Under the pieces are notes generated by a model, which saw only the letters and a program-made list of their open reading frames with translations, was not told the origin of the DNA and made no database searches. This document shows, one piece after another, positions 1 through 10,828 of a stretch of 64,000 nt of DNA. The position numbers and the translations under genes are program-made. The DNA lies in assembly GCF_030867145.1 (NCBI RefSeq), contig NC_134419.1, positions 6,227,501-6,291,500 on the forward strand, given 5' to 3'. Within the stretch, counting starts at the first letter, position 1; each line of letters opens with the position of its first letter. The DNA is from Opisthocomus hoazin (lineage: Eukaryota; Chordata; Aves; Opisthocomiformes; Opisthocomidae).

Positions 1-1341
1 CAGGCAATGTTTATAATATCACAGCTCTTTTGATTTCCTCATAAACAACTGGAAACCAGTTGGGATTATTTGAGCACAGTTTTCTTTTCCACATCAAGTG
101 CAGTTCAGTGATTTCTGGCTCTGGATACAAGCTTGCTTTGTGCCAACTAACTCTTCATCTTTGGTACATTTTGTGTTTGTCACATTCTCTGCACTGCTTT
201 TTGCCTTTATTTATGGATTCTGCCTTACTTTAAAAGAATTATATAAACAAACATGCACAGAAATGGGGGACATCTTAAGGAGTGCCTGGGTACCTCCAGA
301 ATAGATAAATTTGCCAAGTTAAAGGCACAACCAGCCAAAAAGTGCCTTTTTTTTTGTTTTGTTTTACGTACTGTTGCCAAAACAAGGAGCAGCAGACAGC
401 TTTTCACTGTTGTGCACTAATATTGAAATTTGAACCAGTCATTTCACTGTTGGGAGTAAACATCTGATCTGATTTCAGCTGAACAGCTTCGTCACTTCTT
501 GCGGGTTAGGAGAGCCGTTGTCATAAATTGCGCGTGCGGAGAAGCAAGGGTGACGTTGTAGTGAACCTCTCACTTTCTTTTCCAAACAACGTCTTCATAG
601 ACACGTGGCGGAGTTAGCATTTTATAAATGTTTCTGAAAATGTGATGGGACATTTTAAATGTGATGTTTTAAATTAATTTTGAATGAATCATTTCTTACC
701 GATACCCCTTCTTCCTTCTCCCGTCCCTAGTACTTTATGAAAGGGTCATAAATCATCACGAGAAGACAGTACACAGCGGTGATGGTGACGGAAGAAGCTG
801 GCAGTGTTCCTGTGGGTTGGCACCGCTTGTCACTTCAGGCTCCTGTTATTTCCTATGGAAACAACATCCTCGATCACCGCAGGCCCAGAGAAGCATTGCT
901 GAGAGAGTTGTGTCGAGGTGGCTCATCACCACTGTATACTTGAAACCAATACAAACTTTTTCATGGTTCTGCTCACGCTTGTACAAAGTCGATGGTTATC
1001 ATTTGCAACAAGATGATACATGGTCAATTATTTTTGTTTCCAGCTGCTGTCATTTGAACCTGCTGAAGATTATTTTTTTGGAAAAATAGAGTTCAACAAA
1101 ACTAGTTTTTGTGTAAATTGTGATGCATTTCTATGTTGTAATTTTTACTGCCAATCTTTTTGGATGAAAATGTTTTTATACAGCTTACAAAATGTTCAGT
1201 GAGGAGCAGCCGCAGCCTGCCTGTGAGCATTCGGGGCGATACTGTCTGATTAATACGTAGACATTTGGCACTGGAAAAATAGGCAGTCTTGATGAACAGT
1301 CTTGGGATTCCTGGTCTATGGAATAAAGTTATTCCTTTCAC
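1..1341 (+). other. USP24: Probable 3' UTR of an upstream + strand gene (USP24 by synteny)
   Basis: No convincing coding sequence is visible. The stretch is AT-rich and ends with a canonical AATAAA at 1322-1327, as expected for the tail of a long 3' UTR. The next genes (PCSK9, BSND, TMEM61, DHCR24) follow the human 1p32.3 order in reverse. The gene beyond PCSK9 should therefore be USP24, read on the + strand and tail-to-tail with PCSK9. The identity is inferred from synteny only, since no USP24 peptide lies inside the window. Confidence 0.35.
1322..1327 (+). promoter_or_regulatory. Poly(A) signal AATAAA
   Basis: A canonical AATAAA sits at the end of the AT-rich 3' UTR-like stretch. GC content rises soon after it, which fits a transcript end near 1340-1350. 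Confidence 0.45.
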
Positions 1342-3180
1342 AGAAAACTAGTGTAATCTTTAGACTGCGCATACGCTGCTACGCTGTTGCCTTGCTGATC
1401 CTCTTATCGTCACACTCCATAGGCCGGTCCTTCAGATAACAAGCTCAGAGAGGTTGCCCTGGCTGCTGTTTTGGCTCCAGTCCAGAGTAAATCGCAGCGG
1501 CTGGAGGGCCCCCGGAGCTGCGCCGCTCTGGATCCTCGTGCCGTGGCACGTTCTGGTGCTCCGTCAGATTTGTATCTGAGAGCACTTTCTTCTCCTGACC
1601 TTCTTAGCAGAGTGATTTACCCTGGCCGCGCTTGCAGTCGTGGATTAGACCAACTTCTGTGGGTCAGAGAGCGAGATTTGCAGGCGATTGAATTAATTCT
1701 GCCTTCTCTGTAGGCATGAGATGCGGGAAGCCGGCCGCGCGGCAGAGCCACGGCGCTGGTATTCCCCTGCTCACCCCTCTGCTGCCGTCCTACGCAGAAC
1801 TAGGAGCGACAGCCCGGGCTGCCGGCTGGCCCTGCCTTCCCTACGGGTGGCCTTGTCCTCTGCTCGAAGGACGATGACTTTCACATTTCCAGCATGACCC
1901 AGCTTGCGGTCTCCACTGGTCGTGGGAGCGGGGACTGGGTATTGCACAGCGTGCTGACGGCACTGTCCGCAGCGTGCCTGGGGTCAGCGCAGCTTGCTGT
2001 GTGAGGGGCTTTTCTGCCCACCCACGTACAAGGTGCTAAGCAAGGGCTGATCTTTCAATACTGTTTCCCTCCACCAGCCTTATGCAGGCTTCAACTAAGC
2101 CATGAAAGCTGTGTCTGGTTTATGGTCTGCGGAACGTGCTCGCACCTTCTACTGGGAGCCGGCGGGTGAGCGGGCAGCTGGATGTTCCACTCTCGCAGGG
2201 AAGTCAGCAGGGGTGAAATATCTGGTGCCTGTTCTGAGCGGTTGCAGCCAAAAAACTCTGCAGAAAAATTACCAGCTGTGTCAAAGCTGTTCAGGAGCTC
2301 TTAGGCTAATATCCCTTTTTCTTTTCCCCCTCGTTGTGCAGAATTCACATTATAGCTGATAAAATTATGGGCTGTAATTATACACACATTCTGTAATTAC
2401 ATGTTTAGATTAGGGTTGGGCTTTTGCCATCTTTAGGTAACAAGTTAGAAATAGGTTAAACCTTCCAAAGCGGTGCTTCCTACTGGGTCTCTGTCTTCTC
2501 CTGGCAGTTAAAGCTGGAGTAACGGATCTGTAAGGGGCTTTTTGATGGGGGAAACACCCAGTCCACAATAGCCAAAGTTTGACAGGTTAACCTGGTGCTA
2601 TCTATCCTCAGGTAACACCACACAAGTTATATATTGTAGTACCAGGAGGCTGCGAATCACCCAAAAAAAGTGACACCCAGCTTTGGTGGCCTCTGGTGCT
2701 TCTCAGCCTTTCAGCTCTCGGAGCATCGACGCTCCATCGTCTCTCTGGGGCTTCAGCGCTTATCGAGCCATGGCCGGTGTTGCTAACAACAGCAGCAAAA
2801 AGCAGAAGGGCACGTCCCCCAGAGCTGGATGATGGTTTGTTTCCATAACTGGAAGCTCTCGTCCGACACCGCTGTTTTGAAAACAAACTCCCGTTCCTGC
2901 GTGTGCATGGGACAACACGACTCGGCCCCGGAGCTGGGGCCAGCGGCGGGCGAGGGCCAGCTGCGCTGACCCGGGAGGATGTCGGCCCTCGGCCAGGGGC
3001 ACCTCGTGCCCAGGGCAGGGACCAGAGCCACCCACGATGGTGGCCTGGGGCTGGCTCGCTGACGGAGCAGAGCCTGTTTGGGGAGCAACGTCCCTACCAG
3101 CTGGGTGCTGGCTCCCCCTTCCAGGCTGTTTCCCCGTGGGGGTGAACATGAAGCCAGACGATGGATCATATCAACTGAGC
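1342..3180. other. Intergenic spacer, no gene recognised
   Basis: This lies between the presumed USP24 3' end and the PCSK9 3' end. Several short open frames occur, but none has a recognisable domain, a splice context or a repeat family I can name. Confidence 0.5.
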
Positions 3181-3916
3181 ACTGGTCTATGAATTTTATT
3201 TCAAAAAGACATTTATAAAATGTTTATTTATAAAATTTCAAATAAATATTTAAGGTACAAATGTAAAAACTAAGGTACTATGAAAGCTTTTTCTTCTTCC
3301 TTTTTTTTTTTTTTAAATGGAATTACAGCTAATACTACATGTCTTGGGAAGCTCTGAAAGGGAAACTGTTACAGCGGCACGGGACACCAGCAGATCGTTA
3401 ACTTTGGCTTAACAATGAATAAAACACTAACAAAGCACTAACTGACTCTATAGCAATGCAGATTAAAATCTAATTAAAGAAGCAGACTGTTTAAACTAGA
3501 GCCCTTACGCTTGACTAGAAAGTAACGAAGTCTCCTAGATACATGAGTAGGCAATTATAAAACTGTCCGAAAATGGCTAAACTATGGTTTTTTTCCAGGT
3601 GCTAAGTGGCAGTAGCTGACATCTACTGAGCAACTAACCAGGAAAGAAGGAGCAACCCTCACCACAATTTTTTTTTCTTGGGGAAGGACGCCAGGATGGC
3701 TCCTGCGATGGGGCAGGGCTGCGGCTGCTGCTTGGGGAGCTCTGGCAGAGCCACCCAGGGTCCCGGTCCCGCTGCGTGCGAGAGGGTGATGGGTTTGTAC
3801 CCCAGTGTCGCGGCAGCCCACGCGTGGAGGTCACCGGCAGCCGCGTGTCGGAGCGTGGGCCGTGCCGGGAGCGGCAGCTCAGCCCCGGGACAGTACAAAG
3901 TTGGCGATGCCCGTCC
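3181..3916 (-). other. PCSK9: PCSK9 3' UTR with tandem poly(A) signals
   Basis: Downstream of the PCSK9 stop codon, the - strand carries AATAAA at 3223-3228 and again at 3195-3200. They sit inside an AT-rich tail with several ATTTA-type motifs. The transcript probably ends near 3175-3190, giving a 3' UTR of about 0.7 kb. The position is inferred from the signals only. Confidence 0.6.
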
Positions 3917-6900
3917 CTACTGCCGGCTCCGGCAGCAAATGGCGACGGCTGCGGCCGCGCTGCTGCCCGGGACGCTGGCTGCCACGCAGGTGTCATCCAC
4001 GGCGTAGGCCCCCATGGTGCCGGGGCTCAGGGAATGGGCGTTACAGCCCGTCAGCGTCCAGCCGTCGTCACAGGACACCGTCACCTAACAGGGGAGAAGA
4101 GGTCACCCTCCGCTGGTCAGCAAAGGGGCAGGGGTCTGCCTGTCCCCGGTGCTGCTCAGGGTGATGTGGCCAGCGCCACAGTGAGCTGCTGGACCCCAGG
4201 CTGGTGCCTGTCCCGTTGCAGGTGGGTGACCGGGGTGCCAGGGAAGGCTGGGGCTGGGGCTGCACTTGCAACAAGATGCCGGAGCCAAGCCGACCCCCCA
4301 TCAGGGCAGCAGAGGGAGGAGCAGAGGTGAGGACAGCACCATGGCAGAGGGATGTGCAGAGGTGAGGACAACACCATGGCAGAGGGATGAGTGGAGATGA
4401 GGAGAACACAGTGGCAGAGGGATGGGTGGAAGCGAGGACAGCACTGTGGCAGAGGGATGAGTGGAGGCGAGGACAACACCAGTGCAGAGGGATGTGCGGA
4501 GGTGAGGACAACGCCATGGCAGAGGAGCGTGCACTGTCCCTACCTTCTCCGCAGCACCCGGCGCCGCGTGCTCCTTCACCCGGCACTCGAGGCCGGCCGC
4601 GGGGCAGCACAAGGCGTGCGCCATCACCTCTGTCCCACCGGCGCAGCGGCTGGGCTCGCTCCCCGGCCCTGGCACCGGCCTGCCGCCATCACCCAGCGCC
4701 GCGGCGGGGGAGTGGAAACTGCACCCTGCCCAGGGAAGAGGGGCTGTTGGCTGCCATGGCAGCATCCCAGCACACACACGGGCGCCAAGGGAAGTCCCCG
4801 CCGAGCCCTGAGCCTTCCCCGCCTCCCCTGTCACCCCAGCACTCGCACCTGCCCTTGTACCCCCCCATCATGGAGATTTTCTGGCAGAAACGCCCTCGGC
4901 CATCAGCACGTTGGCTCAAGGCTCTGCTGCCCGGCGAGTCGGGAGTTACCGGTCAGCACATGGTCCCACGCGGAGCAGCCGGCCCCGTCGGAGCTGGCGT
5001 GGATCCGGCACTCGGCCCGGGGCCACGTGCAGCACCGGGCGATGGCGTAGACACCCTGGCCCCGGAAAGCGTTGTGTGCCACGCACTGCTTCCACCCGTC
5101 CTTGTCCTGCGGCCGGGGCAGCACGGTGTCACCAGGGTGCTGGGGGCCTGGGGACACCCCGGGGACATCCCAGGGACAGCCCGCCCGCCCGCGCTCTGCT
5201 CACCTCCATGTGCTCCCCCAGCCGCTTGCCACTGTGGGAGAAGCTGGAGCAGCTGAGCATCTCCTCGGCGCCGGCGCAGCGAGCCACGGCCGTGGCGTGC
5301 CGGGTGAGCCCTGAGCGCGCTGACCACACCGAGCGGCAGTACAGCTGCCCGTCTGCAACGGGGCAGCCGGCGTCGGCAGCGGGGCAGGCACTGCGGCAGC
5401 ACCCACGGCATGGACCGGGCCACCGGCGCCTGGGCTCCGCCGTCCCCTGCCAACGCACCGGGCTTTCGCCCAGGTGCTGCTTTCCCCAGCAAGGGCAGAG
5501 CTCTGCCAGGTGCCCAAGAAGCAGCCGAGGTCTTTACCTGCACCCAGCCGGGCGGGCAGCCCGGCCACACTGTTGGGCGTCTGGAGCCGCTGTTCCTTGG
5601 GGAACCACGCCATGTCCATCACGTTCTTGGTGGTGAAGTGCAGCAGGCGCTGCCGGAGCTCGGCGAGGCTCAGCCGGGGCTCGGCGCTGAGCAGCATGGC
5701 GGCGATGCCTGCCGAGAGCCCGCGGGCTGCGGTGAGAACCGGGGGCCGCGCAGCCGCCTACGCACGACCCTTCCCAGCAGCGCAGCTCCAGGGCTACGAG
5801 GATGATGAGGGGACTGGAGCATCTCTGCTACGAGGAAAGGCTGAGGGAGCTGGGCTTGTTCAGCCTGAAGAAGAGAAGGCTGAGGGGGGACCTTAGAAAT
5901 GTTTATCAATATCTCAAGGGTGGGTGTCAGGAGAACGGGGCCAGACTCTTTTCAGTGGTGCCCAGCGAAAGGACAAGGGGCAACAGCCACAAACTGAAGC
6001 AGAGGAAGTTCCAGCTGAACGTGAGGAAGAACTTCTTCACTCTGAGGGTGACGGAGCACTGGCACAGGCTGTCCAGGGAGACTGTGGAGTCTCCTTCTCT
6101 GGAGATATTCCAGAGGCGCCTGGACAAGGTCCTGTGCAGCCTGCTGTAGGTGACCCTGCTTCGGCAGGGGGGTTGGACTAGATGACCCACAGAGGTCCCT
6201 GCCAACCCTGACCATTCTGGGATTCTGTGATTCTGTGAGAGGGAATCGCTGCAGCCCATCACCCCCACGCAGAGCAGGCAGGAGCTCTGCACAGCGTGCA
6301 GCACCCACAGCACTGTGGCATGCAAAGACGTCCCCAGCACAGGCCACCCAGATGCCCTGCGCCCACGGGGACGCGTGCCCTGCCTGCCACCCCGGAGCCC
6401 GGCTCGCCTGCCACGTGCGCGGCCGCCTGCGACGTCCCGCTCTGCGCCGTGAAGCACGTGCTGCAGTCGCTGGAGGCGCCGATGATGTCATCACCCGGGG
6501 CGAACAGGTCCACGCAGCGGCCGAAGTTGGTGCCCAGGGTGCCGATGGAGGCGGGCTGGTCCTCGCTGTTGGTGGCACCCACCGTGATGACCTGCCAGGG
6601 CGGTGACGGGGGGGACGTGGGGTGGGATGGGATGAGCAGCCCCAGCCCGCTCGCCCGACTTGGAGCTGGAGCGGGTGGACCTGGGGAGGTGGCAGCACGT
6701 CCCTGCGTGTCCTCACACCTCAGTGACCCCCCCAGCCCATACCTCCGGCTCGGACGCCGGCGAGTAGCGGCAGGCATCGTCCTTGTAGTTACCGGCAGCC
6801 GCGACCACCACCACCCCCCGGTGTGCCATCCGCCGGCAGCCGGCATTGAGCACCCGGCTGTGGGCGCCGGCGAAGGGCAGCAGCACCACGAGCGGGGTGC

Positions 6901-8610
6901 GGGGCTGAGCCTCCAGCATCGCCTCGACGAACTCCAGGCCTGGGGGGTCGAGACGAGGGACGGGGCACTCTCGCGGGATGGGGACCCAGCGAGGGGCTCC
7001 GGGAGGGAGGGAGCGCGGGGTGGCTCACCGGTGAGGGTCCCGCTGACGGTGCCTTTCCCCTGGCAGTTCAGCACGCGGAGGCTGCGGACGCTGGCGCCCG
7101 TGGCCACGCCGGCGTCGCGCCCGCTCAGCACCCCGGCCGTGTGGGTCCCGTGGCGGTCGCACTTGCTGGCCTGGGGTGGGCATCACGGTTTTACACCGCG
7201 GCGTCCTCCCCATCCCACCCCACCCCTCGTGCTTTGCACCAGCGAAGTCCCACTGCAGAATAAATCTTTAAAAAGATTTAAAAAGATCCCCATCCCAAGG
7301 CGCGGGCAGCCCTGGCGGCCCCGGTGTGGTGTGGAGCGTTGTTCTCTCCTGCGACGACACCTTGATGTGCACCCGTGCCCCCCCCAGCCTGCTCTCGCCA
7401 TGCCCTGCTCAGCCACAGCCCCAGACAGACAACACCGAGGGTCCCAACGTCCCCCAGGACCACAGCTCCGCTGCCACGTGTCCTGCCTGCGATGTGCCAG
7501 GAGCCCAGCGGCTCTCCTGTCCTGGGAAGCCCCACGAGACCCTTCAGGGTTTGGTGGGTGCGGGGGGATGCTCTTGCCAGGCTGCAGCACCTCGGGGCTC
7601 ACCTGCCTGTGGAAGCGGGTGCCGTCCTCCTCGGGGACGCTCTCGAAATCGGTCACGAGCACCCTGCCCCGGATCTCCCGGTGGGTGCTCTGCACGCTGG
7701 TGTCCAGCAGGTAAATCTCCACCAGGTCACCTTTATCTACCAGGGACGCAGATGGGGTGGGGAGAAGGGCAACCACCGCCACGGTCAGCCCGGGATGCTC
7801 CCACACCGCAGCTCCAGACCCGCAGCTCCACGGGGTTGGGTGATATCCCCCTCCCCAAGACATCAGGAGAGGGGACGGGGTCACTAACCCTTCCCCTCAC
7901 CCCCACAGTCCCCCCCCTGCGCCCCAGTGCTTACTGGGAGGGCTGTAGGCGCCCGAGCTGGGCTGCGGTGGCACGATCCTGCCCAGGTTCCAGGGGATGC
8001 TCTGGGCGAAGACGTAGGCGTCCTCCTCGACGTACTCCACGTGCGGCAGCCTCAGCGCCTGCGGGGAGGTCGCCCAGCGCCCGGTGTGCTGGCAAAGCCC
8101 CCGTCCCACCCCGGGGCTGGGGCTGCCACCTCGTAGCGGTGCCCCGGGACCCGTCCCCCTGCCCCACGTACCGTGTCCAGGACGTCGCTGCTCATCTTCA
8201 CCAGGAAGGCGGGCAGGAGGTGGAACACGTGCAGCAGCTCGGTCAGGTACCCCCGCCGAGCCGCCCGGGCCTGCAGCCGCCGCGCCGCGCTTCGCACCTC
8301 GTCCTCGCCGCTTCCCGCCCGCAGCATCACCACGTAGCGCCCGGGCAGCCGCCACGACGCCTGTGGGGACGCAGCGGCCTCGGCGCTGGGGGATGCGCGC
8401 AGGCACGGCCGCCCCGTCCGGGACCCCTCGCTGCCCCACGCTCCTCACCTTGGCGGCGCGGTGGAAGGTGGCAGGACCCGAGGGGTCGGCCCCGACGGCA
8501 GCTGCCTCCTCCTCGGCTGCCCCCAGGGCCAGCACCAGCTCCTCCGCCAGCTCCGCCGCTGCCCGCGCCAGCACCAGCGCCAGCACCAGCGCCAGCGCCC
8601 GCGGGGCCAT
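3917..8610 (-). CDS. PCSK9: Proprotein convertase subtilisin/kexin type 9
   Basis: Secreted, catalytically self-limited subtilase that binds the LDL receptor and routes it to lysosomes. Exons (high to low): 8449-8610, 8172-8360, 7935-8058, 7603-7736, 7029-7170, 6743-6939, 6408-6591, 5538-5708, 5204-5352, 4950-5106, 4544-4725, 3917-4084. They total 1959 bp, or 652 aa (human 692). As I recall the human gene, exons 3-7, 9 and 11 have the same lengths. Visible in order: signal peptide, acidic prodomain start, autocleavage site FAQ/SIPWNL, Asp of LLDTS, His of RHGTH, oxyanion Asn of AAGN, Ser of [12 protein letters not shown], the LDLR-contact SSDCSTCF, then the cysteine-rich C-terminal modules ending CCRSRQ. 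Intron 7 uses a GC donor. The exon 10 part is seven codons shorter than human, and the human NCS glycosylation site reads ECR. All four catalytic residues are present and no break is seen, so it looks functional. Confidence 0.97.
4308..4528. repeat. 35-bp minisatellite in PCSK9 intron 11
   Basis: About six copies of a 35-bp unit (GCAGAGGGATG, a variable segment, then GAGGACAACACCATG) lie just inside intron 11. They begin about 15 bp beyond the exon 11 donor. Copies differ by a few substitutions. The short open frames here come from the repeat and are not genes. Confidence 0.85.
5787..6239 (+). mobile_element. CR1 LINE, 5'-truncated, in PCSK9 intron 7
   Basis: This is the last ~450 bp of a CR1 element, antisense to PCSK9. 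The translated remnant reads [20 protein letters not shown] and continues to the C-terminal end of ORF2. It is followed by the CR1 3' UTR (GACTAGATGACCCACAGAGG) and the terminal GATTCTGTGA repeats at about 6221-6238. It lies between exons 8 and 7 without touching either splice site. Confidence 0.93.
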
Positions 8611-8715
8611 CCCTGCCCGGGGACCTGGCGGCGAACGTGGAGGTGACCGTGGTGCCAAGACCCCCGGCACGGCGCGGACCAGGGCGCGGAGTCGCTGAGC
8701 ACCAGTGGGGCTTGG

Positions 8716-9280
8716 GGGATGGAGCCCACCCACGGGGACGAGGAGCCAGAGCCCACCCGCGGAGCCGAGGGGATGGAGCCCACCCATGGGGCCGAGAAGC
8801 CGGAGCCCACCCACAGAGCCACAGAGCCGAAGCCCACCTGCAGAGCCGAGAAGCCAGAGCCCGCCCACGGAGCTGAGAGGATGGAGCCCACCCGTGGGGC
8901 CAAGGAGCCAGAGCCAAACATGGAGCCGAGGGGATGGAGCCCACCCGCAGAACCGAGGAGCCAGAGCCCACCCACAGAGCCAAGGAGCCAGAGCCCACCC
9001 GTGGAGCCGAGGGGATGGAGCCCACCCGTGGGGCTGAGGAGCCGGAGCCCACCCGCAGAGCCGAGGAGCCAGAGCCCACTCACGGGGCCGAGAAACCAGA
9101 GCCCACCCCCAGAGCCAAGAGGATGGAGTGCACCCGCGGAGCCGAGGGGATGGAGCCCACCCGCAGAGCCGAGGGGATGGAGACCACCTGCAGAGCCAAG
9201 GAGCCAGAGCCCACTCGCGGGGCCGAGAAGCCGGAGCCCACCCGTGGAGCCACGGAGCCGGAGCCCACCCGCAGCTGCGG
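8716..9280. repeat. 27-bp minisatellite in the PCSK9 5' region
   Basis: About 21 copies of a 27-bp unit (on +: GAGCCCACCCGCAGAGCC then GAGGAGCCR). Because 27 is a multiple of three, all frames stay open for long stretches and translate to a nine-residue EPTRGAEEP-like repeat on +. There is one phase slip near 8920. The array lies between the PCSK9 start codon and the HNF1/SRE promoter pair, so it probably falls in the 5' UTR or core promoter. The large open frames here are repeat artefacts unless shown to be translated. Confidence 0.93.
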
Positions 9281-9308
9281 TTTGCCCGTCGCGGCAGGGT
9301 GGGCAGGG

Positions 9309-9318
9309 ATCACGCCAC
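9309..9318 (-). promoter_or_regulatory. Sterol regulatory element upstream of PCSK9
   Basis: The - strand reads GTGGCGTGAT, identical to the SRE-1 I know from the human PCSK9 promoter, which SREBP2 binds. It lies 31 bp downstream (in the gene's direction) of an HNF1 site, the same arrangement as in human. The distance to the start codon is about 700 bp, roughly double the human spacing, because a minisatellite lies between. Confidence 0.82.
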
Positions 9319-9349
9319 CGCCGCCAGCCCCCTCGGCCCACCCAGGTGG

Positions 9350-9362
9350 GTTAACCATTAAC
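9350..9362 (-). promoter_or_regulatory. HNF1 site upstream of PCSK9
   Basis: The - strand reads GTTAATGGTTAAC, a near-perfect match to the palindromic HNF1 consensus GTTAATNATTAAC. In human PCSK9 an HNF1 site sits about 28 bp upstream of the SRE and cooperates with SREBP2 in liver. Here the gap is 31 bp. Both sites stand out from very GC-rich surroundings. Confidence 0.82.
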
Positions 9363-9794
9363 GGGCCCGCGGGCGGGAAGGGGCGGTGGGCCGGCAGCCA
9401 CGCGGGACAGCGGCGCGGCGTGGGGGGAGCCGGCAGCCTGGAGATCCCCCCAGAGCCCCCGCGCATCTCCGGAGCGCTGGCGCAGACGCTCAGGGACTGT
9501 TTTCAGAAGGGGATGAAAGCTTTTCTGTGCCTCTCGCTGGCTGACTTGGGAGATAAATTCCCGTGAAAGCCTCTAATCCCGTCGAGGCATTTTTTACAGA
9601 GTCGTCACACACCGCAAATTTTATTTTTCCGGGATACGGTTGGTGCTTCCCCGTGGCTCTCACCGCTGCCTCCCCCCCCGTCCCGCGCTGCCCCGCTGAC
9701 CTTCGGCAAAGCCCTTCCCTGCTCCCCGCTCCGGAGGGAAAGAGGCTTTTGGGGGGGGTTACTGGCTAGTCGTGAGCTCCTCGGAGCTTATTTA

Positions 9795-10185
9795 TTCTAT
9801 ATGGATACAGATGATTTATATGGATGAGTATGTTTTTAAATTATGTGTGTGGTTTATATGGATGTATATGTTTTGTAGGAATGTGCATGCTTTATATGGT
9901 TGTGTATGTTTTATAATGATGCATAGGGTTTATAAGGATATGTATTTTTTATATAGATGTGTATGTTTTATACAGATGTAAAGGTTTCATATGGATGTAC
10001 ATATTTCGTATGGATGTGTATGTTTTATATGGATGTGTATGTTTCATAATAATGCATAGGGTTTATATGGATGTATATATTTTATATGGATGTGTATGTT
10101 TCATATGGCTGTGTATGTTTTATAACGATGCATAGGGTTTATATGGGTGTGTATGTAAGTTTTATGCGGATTTATATATTTTATT
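9795..10185. repeat. AT-rich minisatellite (about 24-bp unit)
   Basis: Roughly sixteen diverged copies of a TTTATATGGATGTGTATG-like unit, with 18- to 30-bp spacing between GGATG cores. It lies in otherwise GC-rich DNA upstream of PCSK9. The open frames in it are low-complexity. Confidence 0.85.
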
Positions 10186-10595
10186 TTTAAGGAGAGCTCG
10201 AGTGGGTGCCTGCACCCTGGTCTGGGTAGCTCGGGGGGCACCAGACCCCACTCGCCTCGCACTCCCGCTGCGGGGAGCTGGCATCGCCAGGGCCCGGTGC
10301 CCGGCAGGCTGCTCGCGGGGACACGTCTCGCTCCTGATTTTCGGCTCAGCTTAACCAGGCGCCGCTGAGCCCTCCCATGATGTGGAGCTGGAGCTTTGGG
10401 GCAAGTCTGGGGCAGCTGAGCACCGGGGGACCCCATCTCGAAGGGGAAAGTCATCCCTTCCCTGCAGAGTCGCTCCCTTCCTTTTTGCAGGGAGGACGGG
10501 TGGTGTCCGAGGGAAGGGTGGGGAGAGCCCACAGAGGAGGAGGTGGCAGAGACACCCCCCCCCAGCCCCAGGCTCTGAGCGACCCCGGGAAGGTC

Positions 10596-10828
10596 GAAGT
10601 TCCGTCTGAACATGAGGAAGAACTTCTTTCTTCCAAGGGTGATGTGACCCTGGCACAGGCTGCCCAGGGAGGTTGTGGAGTCTCCTTCTCTGGAGATATT
10701 CAAGACCCGCCTGGACAAGGTCCTCTGCAGCCTGCTGTAGGTGACCCTGCTTTGGCAGGGGGTTGGACTAGATGACCCACAGAGGTCCCTTCCAACCCCT
10801 ACCATGCTGGGATTCTGGGATTCTGTGA
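10596..10828 (+). mobile_element. CR1 LINE 3' fragment
   Basis: The last ~230 bp of a CR1 copy: the end of ORF2 (CATGAGGAAGAACTTCTT onward), the 3' UTR block GACTAGATGACCCACAGAGG, and terminal GATTCTGGGATTCTGTGA. It is close in sequence to the copies at 6.0, 26.9 and 31.5 kb, so it belongs to the same recent subfamily. Confidence 0.92.

Noticed and set aside
3776-5896. Several 100-290 codon frames on + and - over the PCSK9 3' half
   Set aside because: They overlap verified PCSK9 exons in wrong frames or the 35-bp intron repeat, and show no domain.
6296-8876. 472- and 516-codon open frames on the + strand
   Set aside because: They are antisense to PCSK9 exons and introns in 70% GC DNA. The peptides are Pro/Arg/Ala-rich without motifs, and the - strand gene fully explains the region.
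8719-9354. Repeat protein of EPTRGAEEP units on +
   Set aside because: It is a translation of the 27-bp minisatellite. It has no promoter, signal or splice context, and a phase slip interrupts it.
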